Positions 1 through 6,190 of a DNA stretch of 7,516 bases are shown here, in pieces. Each line of letters starts with the position of its first letter. Position 1 is the first letter of the stretch. The stretch is from contig CALQJP020000112.1 of the NCBI GenBank assembly GCA_943330925.2, forward strand, positions 1 to 7,516, read 5' to 3'. A program made the translations under genes and the position numbers. This DNA comes from Chryseobacterium gleum. Lineage in GTDB: Bacteria; Bacteroidota; Bacteroidia; Flavobacteriales_D; Sanyastnellaceae. A model generated the notes under the pieces. The model saw only the letters and a list, made by a program, of their open reading frames with translations. It made no database searches and was not told where the DNA came from.

Positions 1-1045
1 GAAACTGCTCAATGAAAAGGGAGAGTTTATTTCAGCTGCCGAAGGCGCAGAGGTATTGCGCTTGGCTGAGTCGGGCGAGGTTGTTTTTGCGGATGTTCAT
101 GCGCTCGGCTCCTTGGTGGAGGCTGATTATCTGGATAAGCACATTCAACATATTTTGAGTTTGAAACTCGTTGATAAGCAGCTAATCGAGTCTGCTGATT
201 TGCATGTCGCTGTTGATGCAGTGAACAGCTCCGGGGGTATTTACGTTCCGGCATTATTGCGTGCACTCGGTGTGAGCAAAATCGAAACCATTTACTGCGA
301 ACCGAATGGTCACTTCCCTCACAATCCGGAACCACTTCCCGAACACCTAACTGATTTGTCTGATTTGGTGAGAACGAATGGCTGTCAAATGGGTATTGTT
401 GTCGATCCCGATGTCGATCGTTTGGCATTTGTATGCGAAGACGGAAGCGTTTTTGGTGAGGAGTACACCTTGGTTGCCGTAGCTGATTACGTGCTCTCGT
501 GCAATCCAGGAAATACAGTTTCTAATTTATCAAGTACCCGCGCACTACGCGATGTTACAAGAAGTCACGGGGGTTCTTATTTCGCCTCTGCGGTAGGCGA
601 GGTGAATGTGGTGGCTGCTATGAAAGAAAACAAAGCAGTTATCGGGGGAGAAGGTAACGGAGGAATCATTTACCCGGAAACACATTATGGTCGTGACTCT
701 CTTGCCGGTTTGGCGCTTTTTCTGACGCATTTCGCGAAAAAGAAATTGTCGATGACTGCCCTGCGTGATAGCTATCCACGGTATGAAATTTCAAAGAACA
801 AAATCGAATTGAACGATGGAATGGATGTCGATGCGATTTTGAGAAAAGTCCAGGCGATGTATCCGAATGCCGAAGTAAATACGATTGATGGTGTGAAATT
901 CGATTTTGAGGACGGTTGGGTGCATTTGCGCAAAAGCAACACAGAGCCAATAGTTCGCGTAATTGCTGAACATACAGACAAGCAAAAGGCAAATGCATTG
1001 GCCGAAGAGGTAATCAACAAGGTGCGGGAGGTTGCAGGAATTTAA
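1..1045 (+). CDS. glmM: Phosphoglucosamine mutase-like phosphohexomutase (5' truncated)
   Basis: The frame is open from base 2 at the left edge to TAA at 1043-1045, giving 347 visible residues. The family is usually about 460 residues long, so roughly the first quarter, including the active-site phosphoserine loop, lies outside the window. The TTG at 56 is internal and not the start, because the residues before it (KLLNEKGEFISAAEG) continue the family sequence. Visible motifs are the metal-binding loop DPDVDR at 404-421, the sugar-binding loop GGEGNGG at 644-664 and the phosphate-binding loop RKSNTEPIVR at 929-958. The family interconverts hexose 6- and 1-phosphates. GlmM makes glucosamine-1-phosphate for UDP-GlcNAc, and so for peptidoglycan and lipid A, in the cytoplasm. 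The sugar loop has GEGNGG where classical GlmM has GEQSGH, a form I associate with Bacteroidota enzymes usually annotated as GlmM. Phosphomannomutase or phosphoglucomutase activity cannot be excluded. Family assignment is firm; substrate is inferred. Confidence 0.9.
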   Translation, partial: KLLNEKGEFISAAEGAEVLRLAESGEVVFADVHALGSLVEADYLDKHIQHILSLKLVDKQLIESADLHVAVDAVNSSGGIYVPALLRALGVSKIETIYCEPNGHFPHNPEPLPEHLTDLSDLVRTNGCQMGIVVDPDVDRLAFVCEDGSVFGEEYTLVAVADYVLSCNPGNTVSNLSSTRALRDVTRSHGGSYFASAVGEVNVVAAMKENKAVIGGEGNGGIIYPETHYGRDSLAGLALFLTHFAKKKLSMTALRDSYPRYEISKNKIELNDGMDVDAILRKVQAMYPNAEVNTIDGVKFDFEDGWVHLRKSNTEPIVRVIAEHTDKQKANALAEEVINKVREVAGI

Positions 1046-1118
1046 ACTGCCATAGCATTCATGTCGTTTTTTTTCGGAAATTTGACAGGCGTAAGCAATG
1101 CCTTTCGCATTTACTTCG

Positions 1119-2264
1119 ATGAACGTATATCTTGACAACGCAGCAACTACTCCTGTTCTTCCGGAAGTTGCACAGGCCATGTTGCCTTTTCTGACCGAAT
1201 ATTTCGGTAACCCTTCGTCTTCGCATGCCTTTGGAAGAAAAACGAAGTCGGCATTGGAACAATCGCGACGAACTATAGCGAGGCTCTTGAACTGCTCACC
1301 GGCAGAGATTTTTTTTACGAGCGGTGGAACGGAAGCGGATAATTTGGCCATGCACGCTGCAATTCACGATTTCGGATGCAAACACATCATTACCTCGGCA
1401 ATTGAACACAGTGCTGTAATCAAAACAGCACAAATCATGTCGAAGGAATTTGGTTTGAAGCTGAGCTTGGTTAAGCTCGACTCGTCGGGCAATGTAGACT
1501 TAGAAGATCTGGAGAATTTGCTTGCATCCAATGACAAGTCGTTCGTATCGCTAATGCACGGCAACAATGAAATCGCCAATCTGCTGCCATTGAAGCAGGT
1601 GAGTTCATTGTGTGAAAAGTATGACGCCATACTGCACAGCGATACAGTTCAAACCATGGGGCACTATCCATTCGACCTACAGGATCTGCATATACACTTC
1701 ATCAATGCTTCTGCTCATAAATTCCACGGACCGAAGGGCGTGGGTTTTATATACGTCAACAAGAAAGTGAAGATTAATCCTGACATTACAGGTGGAGGTC
1801 AGGAACGCGGTGTTCGGGGGGGTACTGAAAACATCAGCGGTGTGGTTGGCATGGCCAAAGCGTTGGAGTTGTGTTACAATGAACTGGAAGAGCACAAAAC
1901 CTATATATCGGATCTGAAGCAATTCATGGCCTCTGAGCTTGAGACCGCCATTCCGGAGCTTGCTTTTAATGGGGATTCCCGAAAGGTGGATAGCTTGTAT
2001 ACTGTACTGAGCATCACATTGCCTCCAACCTCGAATTCAGACATGTTTTTGTTTTTGCTTGATTTAGAGGGTGTTGCGTGCAGCGGTGGAAGCGCATGCA
2101 GCAGCGGCGCAGCCAAGGGCTCTCATGTATTGGATGCAATTGGGGCACTAAAACCCGGTCGTGCCAGTATTCGATTCTCTTTCAGTCGGTTAAACACCAG
2201 AGAGGAGGTCGTGTTTGCGTTGGAAAAGGTGAAATCGATTTGCTTCGAAACTGTAATGGCTTGA
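1119..2264 (+). CDS. Cysteine desulfurase, NifS/IscS family
   Basis: This is a PLP-dependent enzyme that takes sulfur from L-cysteine as a persulfide and passes it to Fe-S cluster, thiamine or tRNA-thiolation pathways; it acts in the cytoplasm. The chosen ATG at 1119 gives 381 residues starting MNVYLDNAATTP, the usual N-terminus of the family. An in-frame ATG at 1098 would add seven residues (MPFAFTS) with no family support. Visible motifs are SGGTEADN near the N-terminus, HGNNEI, the PLP lysine in SAHKFHGPKG (codon 1719-1721, Lys201), RGGTEN, and the active-site cysteine in SACSSG (codon 2097-2099, Cys327). A second cysteine lies six residues earlier (VACSGG). The gene follows glmM after 73 bp on the same strand and may be co-transcribed with it. 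No IscU, SufU or other scaffold gene is adjacent, so the acceptor cannot be read from context. IscS, NifS and other class members are not separable here, so no symbol is given. Confidence 0.93.
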   Translation: MNVYLDNAATTPVLPEVAQAMLPFLTEYFGNPSSSHAFGRKTKSALEQSRRTIARLLNCSPAEIFFTSGGTEADNLAMHAAIHDFGCKHIITSAIEHSAVIKTAQIMSKEFGLKLSLVKLDSSGNVDLEDLENLLASNDKSFVSLMHGNNEIANLLPLKQVSSLCEKYDAILHSDTVQTMGHYPFDLQDLHIHFINASAHKFHGPKGVGFIYVNKKVKINPDITGGGQERGVRGGTENISGVVGMAKALELCYNELEEHKTYISDLKQFMASELETAIPELAFNGDSRKVDSLYTVLSITLPPTSNSDMFLFLLDLEGVACSGGSACSSGAAKGSHVLDAIGALKPGRASIRFSFSRLNTREEVVFALEKVKSICFETVMA

Positions 2265-2392
2265 AAATCAGCCCTAAGCCATTTCTGGCGCGTGAGCCTT
2301 CGATACACTTGATAATCAGTTAGATGTGCGCTATTTGGCGTGTGAATGAAATTTTATTGTTTTTTTAAGAATGCTATAGCCCCATCCGGGCG

Positions 2393-2400
2393 TATCTTGC
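2393..2400 (+). promoter_or_regulatory. Candidate Bacteroidota -7 promoter element upstream of the small basic gene
   Basis: TATCTTGC lies six bases before the ATG at 2406. It resembles the Bacteroidota -7 element TAnnTTTG with one T missing, and the following run of G/C bases up to the ATG is a common arrangement in this phylum. No TTG is found at a suitable -33 distance; the nearest, at 2357-2359, is 33 bases away. If used, the transcript would be leaderless or nearly so. It also argues against the upstream ATG at 2346 as start. This is a weak call based on one imperfect element. Confidence 0.3.
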
Positions 2401-2405
2401 GCCCC

Positions 2406-2672
2406 ATGAACGGAAAGAAGTCAGCCGGCAGACCGGCAACCAAACCCGCTCGTTTAAAGAATGGGTTTTATGTGGGTGTGAAGAACAAGGGTATGTCAAC
2501 CCCTGTGATGATGTACAGCCCCACACGTGAAGGTATGATGCTAATTGCCCAGCGATACGGTGTTTTCCCCGAAAAGGAAGTTGTTGTAATGGGAGAACAT
2601 AAGAACGACAAATGGGTAGATCAGGAGCAACCCAAACGTGGCCGAAAAAAGAAAGAGGTCGCAGAAAATTGA
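2406..2672 (+). CDS. Small basic conserved hypothetical protein with AT-hook-like ends
   Basis: The ATG at 2406 gives 88 residues. An ATG at 2346 in the same frame would add 20 residues (MKFYCFF...), but that stretch is AT-rich, overlaps a candidate promoter and reads like non-coding DNA. The protein starts with lysines and an AGRPATKP segment (residues 7-14), followed by LKNGFYVGVKNKG (17-29). A middle part, TREGMMLIAQRYG, could be helical. VVVMGEHKNDKWVD (59-72) follows, and the basic tail contains KRGRKKK (77-83). GRP and RGR cores flanked by basic residues resemble AT-hooks, which hints at nucleic-acid binding, but this is inference from composition. There is no signal peptide or membrane segment. 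I recall similar short proteins of unknown function in other Bacteroidota, but cannot check this here. The gene stands alone between a 141-bp gap and a strong terminator, so it is probably monocistronic. Function unknown. Confidence 0.75.
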   Translation: MNGKKSAGRPATKPARLKNGFYVGVKNKGMSTPVMMYSPTREGMMLIAQRYGVFPEKEVVVMGEHKNDKWVDQEQPKRGRKKKEVAEN

Positions 2673-2687
2673 TCCTGATAAAAATCT

Positions 2688-2716
2688 AAAAAGCCCGTTT
2701 TTACGGGCTTTTTTTA
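2688..2716 (+). terminator. Intrinsic terminator after the small basic gene
   Basis: A perfect 11-bp stem, AAAAAGCCCGT (2688-2698) with ACGGGCTTTTT (2703-2713), closes a TTTT loop and runs into a T tract to 2715. It lies 15 bases after the stop codon at 2670-2672. The A-rich left arm would also give a U-tract on the minus strand, but the nearest minus-strand gene (3065-4453) ends well before reaching it. Confidence 0.93.
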
Positions 2717-2728
2717 TACTATTGAATT

Positions 2729-3061
2729 ATGAAAAAAACTCTTTATTTACTGCTTGCAGTTGCATTTGCCGCAGGTGCTTATTCTTGTAAAAAGGATAAT
2801 GCAGGTAAGCTAACACCTTCATGTGATGGATCCCATCCAACCTATCAAAGCTCCATCAAAAGTATAATCGACACTCGTTGCGCAACCTCCAACTGCCATC
2901 CGAACTATGCAACATACGACGGTGTGCTGCCTGCCCTGCAGGGTGGGAGCTTCCGACGCGAGGTGCTGGTCAATCAAACGATGCCGCAGGGTTCATCGCT
3001 CACCCAAGACCAAATCAATAAAATTCAGTGTTGGGTGAACGATGGTTTTCCGGAGAATTGA
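2729..3061 (+). CDS. Small lipoprotein with cytochrome c-like CX4CH motif
   Basis: The protein has 110 residues. MKKTLYLLLAVAFAAGAYSC is a lipoprotein signal peptide: Lys at 2-3, a hydrophobic core, then Cys20 as the probable lipidated residue. The lipobox AYSC is not the classical LxGC form, but loose lipoboxes are common in Bacteroidota. CKKD after the cysteine is typical of a Bacteroidota lipoprotein. The mature part contains RCATSNCH (Cys51, Cys56, His57), a CX4CH spacing rather than the usual CX2CH. It then has TMPQG (Met85, a possible second axial ligand) and LTQDQINKIQCWVNDGFP near the C-terminus. This layout matches small c-type cytochrome-like domains of Bacteroidota and Planctomycetes, where a helix before the CxnCH motif and an MP-G motif after it are usual. 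Predicted location is a periplasmic-facing or surface lipid anchor. Haem binding is inferred, not shown. No oxidoreductase partner is adjacent. The gene starts 13 bases after the upstream terminator and ends 3 bp from the convergent lpd stop. Confidence 0.82.
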   Translation: MKKTLYLLLAVAFAAGAYSCKKDNAGKLTPSCDGSHPTYQSSIKSIIDTRCATSNCHPNYATYDGVLPALQGGSFRREVLVNQTMPQGSSLTQDQINKIQCWVNDGFPEN

Positions 3062-3064
3062 TTT

Positions 3065-4453
3065 TTAGAGGTGAATAACCTCGCCGTAGGCAGCAGCTGC
3101 TGCCTCCATGATGGCTTCACTCATGGTTGGATGCGGGTGAACTGTTTTAATAAGTTCTTCTCCCGTTGTTTCCAACTTACGCAAGGCAACACATTCGGCA
3201 ATCATTTCGGTTACGTTGTACCCGATCATGTGCGCTCCCAGCAACTCGCCATATTTCGCATCGAAGATGAGCTTCACGAATCCATCTTTATGACCTGAGG
3301 CACTTGCCTTCCCGGATGCAGAGAATGGGAACTTCCCGATTTTCACGTCCAAGCCTTTCTCTTTACATGCTCTTTCCGTAAGTCCAACTGATGCAATTTC
3401 AGGAGAGCAATATGTGCAACCCGGTATGTTTCCATAATCGAGAGGTTGTGGGTGGTGACCTGCAATTTGTTCTACGCAGATAATTCCTTCAGCGCTTGCA
3501 ACGTGCGCCAGCGCTTGACCCGGCGTGCAATCACCGATTGCGTAATATCCCGGCATATTGGTTTTGTAGTATTTGTCAACTACAATTTTGCCTTTATCTG
3601 TGATGATGCCTACATCTTCCAACCCGATATTTTCAATGTTGGCGATGACGCCCACTGCAGAGAGAACAACATCGCATTCGATGTGCTTTTCTCCTGAAGC
3701 ATCCTTCAAGGTCACTTTACATCCTGCTCCCGTGGTATCCACTTTCGTAACCTCTGTGCCCGTTAAAACATCCATGCCCATGCCTTTGAATGACTTGGCA
3801 AGTGCTTTTGAAACGTCGTCATCTTCCACGGGTACGATGTTGGCCATAAATTCAACAAGCGTAACTTTCGTTCCCATGGCAGCATAGAAATAGGCAAACT
3901 CGGAGCCTATAGCACCGCTACCGACAATCACCATACTCTTTGGCTGCGACGGCATAACCATCGCGTCGCGGTATCCGATGATTTTCTTACCGTCTTGTTT
4001 CAAAGCAGGAAGTTCGCGTGAGCGACCGCCTGTAGCAATCAGGATGTGCGCTGCAGAGTATTCTGTTACTTTACCGTCGGCCGTTGTAACCGCTACTTTC
4101 TTTCCGGGCTTCAACTTTCCTGTGCCCATGATTACCTCAATCTTGTTTTTCTTCATGAGGAATTGAACTCCTTTGCTCATGCCTTCGGCAACTCCACGGC
4201 TGCGTTTTACAACCGCACCGAAATCTGCTTTTGGAGCACCTACCTCAATACCGTAGTCTTTTGCATGATTGATATACTCAAATACCGATGCGCTTTTCAG
4301 GAGGGCCTTGGTAGGAATGCATCCCCAATTGAGACAAATTCCTCCAAGCGCTTCACGCTCGATGATTGCTGTTTTTAATCCGAGTTGCGAAGCTCTGATA
4401 GCAGCTACATAGCCGCCGGGACCGCTTCCAAGTACGATAACGTCAAAATTCAT
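3065..4453 (-). CDS. lpdA: Dihydrolipoyl dehydrogenase (E3)
   Basis: This 462-residue flavoprotein reoxidises dihydrolipoamide with NAD+ as the shared E3 subunit of pyruvate, 2-oxoglutarate and branched-chain 2-oxoacid dehydrogenase complexes and of the glycine cleavage system. The length is normal for the family. The FAD-binding Rossmann motif GSGPGG is at residues 9-14. The redox disulfide motif CLNWGC has Cys40 and Cys45. The NAD-binding motif VGSGAIGSEF lies in the middle, and the second FAD motif reads YAIGDCTPG. The C-terminal interface HPHPTMSE carries the catalytic His441 and its partner Glu446. The start at 4453 fits the family N-terminus MNFDVIVLGSG and lies 20 bases downstream of a good Bacteroidota promoter. 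No E1, E2 or lipoyl-domain gene is adjacent, so this is probably a stand-alone E3 serving several complexes. Symbol lpdA (also lpd) follows common usage. Confidence 0.97.
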   Translation of the reverse strand: MNFDVIVLGSGPGGYVAAIRASQLGLKTAIIEREALGGICLNWGCIPTKALLKSASVFEYINHAKDYGIEVGAPKADFGAVVKRSRGVAEGMSKGVQFLMKKNKIEVIMGTGKLKPGKKVAVTTADGKVTEYSAAHILIATGGRSRELPALKQDGKKIIGYRDAMVMPSQPKSMVIVGSGAIGSEFAYFYAAMGTKVTLVEFMANIVPVEDDDVSKALAKSFKGMGMDVLTGTEVTKVDTTGAGCKVTLKDASGEKHIECDVVLSAVGVIANIENIGLEDVGIITDKGKIVVDKYYKTNMPGYYAIGDCTPGQALAHVASAEGIICVEQIAGHHPQPLDYGNIPGCTYCSPEIASVGLTERACKEKGLDVKIGKFPFSASGKASASGHKDGFVKLIFDAKYGELLGAHMIGYNVTEMIAECVALRKLETTGEELIKTVHPHPTMSEAIMEAAAAAYGEVIHL

Positions 4454-4473
4454 TTTTGTAAAAATTGGAGTGG

Positions 4474-4504
4474 CGAAGGTAGAATGAGAATGAAAAATTT
4501 CAAT
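4474..4504 (-). promoter_or_regulatory. Bacteroidota-type -33/-7 promoter for lpdA
   Basis: On the minus strand ATTG (4504-4501) is followed by exactly 19 bases and then TACCTTCG (4481-4474), one mismatch from the -7 consensus TAnnTTTG. Spacing of 17-23 is what the Bacteroidota primary sigma factor uses. The -7 element ends 20 bases before the lpdA ATG, so the leader would be short, about 10-16 bases. No Shine-Dalgarno sequence is visible in it, which is usual for the phylum. Confidence 0.7.
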
Positions 4505-4563
4505 CTTTTTATTCGATTGACTGTCTTATGCCTTTTGTGCATGTGGCCGTTGGGCATTAGCGT

Positions 4564-4571
4564 TATTTTTG
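4564..4571 (+). promoter_or_regulatory. Candidate -7 promoter element for adk-obg
   Basis: TATTTTTG matches the Bacteroidota -7 consensus TAnnTTTG at every fixed position and ends 23 bases before the adk ATG at 4595. The -33 partner is poor: TTTG at 4534-4537 is 26 bases upstream, longer than the usual 17-23. Together with the lpdA promoter at 4474-4504 it makes the 141-bp lpdA-adk gap a divergent promoter region. A promoter here supports the short adk start, since the element lies inside the in-frame upstream extension. Confidence 0.45.
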
Positions 4572-4594
4572 CAGCCAAACAAACTATACCCAGA

Positions 4595-5170
4595 ATGCTC
4601 AACGTCGTGTTATTTGGCCCTCCAGGAGCTGGCAAAGGCACCCAATCTGAAATACTTCTTCAGCGCTATGGACTTGTGCATTTGAGTACAGGCGATATTT
4701 TTCGCTTTAACATCAAGAATGCAACGGAGTTAGGGCTTCAAGCAAAGGCCTTTATGGAAAAGGGTGAACTTGTTCCGGACAGTTTGACCATTTCCATGCT
4801 TGAAAGCGAGGTGGTTAAACACCAAGATGCTAAGGGATTCATTTTCGACGGCTTCCCACGAACGTCGGCACAAGCGGAAGCGCTCGATGTTTTCTTAACG
4901 ACGCGCAATGCTTCCATCACATGCATGCTTGCGTTGGAGGTAGATGAAGAGGAACTCATCAAGCGATTGTTGAACAGGGCGACCACCAGTGGCCGTGCCG
5001 ATGATGCTGATGAGTCGATTGTGCGCAATAGAATTGCCGTTTACAATCGCGAGACCGCTCCCGTAGCCGGTTATTATCAGGCTTGCGGTAAGTACCGTGG
5101 AGTAATGGGTGTAGGAACTGTTGAGGAAATAACCGGACGTTTGTGCGCTGCATTAGACACGTTTGTCTGA
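4595..5170 (+). CDS. adk: Adenylate kinase (short-LID form)
   Basis: This enzyme converts ATP plus AMP to two ADP in the cytoplasm and balances the adenylate pool. The ATG at 4595 gives 191 residues starting MLNVVLFGPPGAGKGTQ, the normal family N-terminus. The P-loop GPPGAGKGT is at residues 8-16 with Lys14. The AMP-binding part has STGDIFR (31-37), and FDGFPRT is at 84-90. The lid region is short (NRATTSGRADD, about 127-137, with Arg128 and Arg134) and has no zinc-finger-like insertion, so it is the short type typical of Bacteroidota. The reading frame continues upstream through in-frame ATGs at 4484 and 4490, and that extension happens to look like a signal peptide. I reject it as the start because adk is cytosolic and a perfect -7 element lies within it. 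The obg gene follows after 21 bp, almost certainly in one operon. Confidence 0.96.
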   Translation: MLNVVLFGPPGAGKGTQSEILLQRYGLVHLSTGDIFRFNIKNATELGLQAKAFMEKGELVPDSLTISMLESEVVKHQDAKGFIFDGFPRTSAQAEALDVFLTTRNASITCMLALEVDEEELIKRLLNRATTSGRADDADESIVRNRIAVYNRETAPVAGYYQACGKYRGVMGVGTVEEITGRLCAALDTFV

Positions 5171-5191
5171 ACACGCTTAGATTTTTTTTAT

Positions 5192-6187
5192 ATGGCTGAA
5201 TCCAATTTTGTCGATTACGTAAAGATTTGCTGCCGTTCGGGCAAAGGCGGAGCCGGGAGTCGTCACTTTCGGAGGGAAAAATTTGTGCCTAAAGGTGGAC
5301 CCGATGGTGGTGATGGTGGAAGAGGCGGACACATAATTGTGCGCGGAAGTAAGGATGTTTGGACGCTCCTTCACTTGAAATACCGAAAGCATGTAATTGC
5401 AGAAGATGGTGAAATGGGTGCCGGTGCGAACATGTCCGGTGCGCAAGGTCATGACGAGATATTGAAGGTTCCTTTGGGAACCGTAGCGCGCGATTTTGAA
5501 ACGGGAAAACTCGAATTTGAAATCACCGAAGAAGGACAAGAGTTTGTATTGGTGCAAGGCGGTCGAGGTGGATTGGGTAACGACCATTTTAAAACATCAA
5601 CCAATCAAGCCCCTGACTATGCTCAACCTGGTGAGCCGGGCAAGGAAGAATGGAAAATCCTTGAGTTAAAGGTGCTGGCTGATGTTGGTTTGGTTGGCTT
5701 CCCGAATGCTGGAAAATCAACCCTCCTTTCAGTGGTGAGCGCTGCTAAACCGGAAATTGCAGACTATCCGTTTACGACCCTGGTTCCCAACTTGGGTATG
5801 GTGCGTTATAGAGGTGATCGTTCATTTGTAATGGCCGACATTCCGGGTATCATTGAAGGCGCCGCGGAAGGACGCGGTTTGGGGCATCGATTTCTCCGAC
5901 ACATTGAACGAAATTCCACATTGCTATTCATGATTGCGTGTGATGCCAAAGACATCCGCGCTGAATATGAAGTTCTATTGAATGAACTGAAAAAGTATAA
6001 TCCGGAACTGCTGCACAAGAAAAGACTACTGGCTATTACTAAATGCGATATGCTGGATGAGGTGATGATGGATCAAATGAAGCCTATGCTGCCGGCCGGA
6101 GTCCCTTCAATTTTTATTTCTGCTGTTTCAGGGATGAATATCGATCGTTTGAAGGATCAGATTTGGGAACAAATCAATCAGGAATAA
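5192..6187 (+). CDS. obg: GTPase Obg (CgtA)
   Basis: Obg is a slow GTPase that binds the 50S ribosomal subunit during assembly and links growth to GTP/ppGpp levels. The protein has 331 residues. The N-terminal Obg fold (about 1-160) is glycine-rich, with SGKGGAGS, GGPDGGDGGRGG and GGRGGLGN segments. The G domain follows: G1 GFPNAGKST at 169-177, G2 region DYPFTTLVPNLG, G3 DIPG at 216-219 followed by GIIEGAAEGRGLG, G4 TKCD at 283-286 (a variant of NKxD) and G5 SAVSG from 310. The protein ends shortly after the G domain and has no C-terminal OCT domain, which is normal for the shorter Obg proteins. It lies 21 bp after adk on the same strand with no terminator between, so the two are probably co-transcribed. 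The stop at 6185-6187 is 3 bp from the convergent OmpA-family gene. Confidence 0.97.
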   Translation: MAESNFVDYVKICCRSGKGGAGSRHFRREKFVPKGGPDGGDGGRGGHIIVRGSKDVWTLLHLKYRKHVIAEDGEMGAGANMSGAQGHDEILKVPLGTVARDFETGKLEFEITEEGQEFVLVQGGRGGLGNDHFKTSTNQAPDYAQPGEPGKEEWKILELKVLADVGLVGFPNAGKSTLLSVVSAAKPEIADYPFTTLVPNLGMVRYRGDRSFVMADIPGIIEGAAEGRGLGHRFLRHIERNSTLLFMIACDAKDIRAEYEVLLNELKKYNPELLHKKRLLAITKCDMLDEVMMDQMKPMLPAGVPSIFISAVSGMNIDRLKDQIWEQINQE

Positions 6188-6190
6188 AAG

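Noticed and set aside
27..428. 133-codon minus-strand frame inside glmM
   Set aside because: It lies opposite well-conserved coding sequence, is rich in His, Gln, Arg and Pro, and shows no domain. It is a shadow frame.
1067..1074. Run of eight T after glmM as a possible terminator
   Set aside because: No stable inverted repeat precedes it, so it does not form an intrinsic terminator.
791..1351. 186-codon minus-strand frame across the glmM-cysteine desulfurase junction
   Set aside because: It overlaps two clear genes on the other strand and has no recognisable motif or start context.
2320..2370. Short GCGC/GGCG repeat plus T run after the cysteine desulfurase as a terminator
   Set aside because: The stem is only about three pairs and is separated from the T run by some 20 bases.
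2346..2405. Upstream ATG giving a 108-residue version of the small basic protein
   Set aside because: The extra residues are AT-rich and unlike the rest, and they overlap a candidate promoter. The start at 2406 gives a more convincing protein.
3089..3104. Perfect 16-bp palindrome GGCAGCAGCTGCTGCC as a regulator site
   Set aside because: It lies within lpdA and encodes a run of alanines, so codon repetition explains the symmetry.
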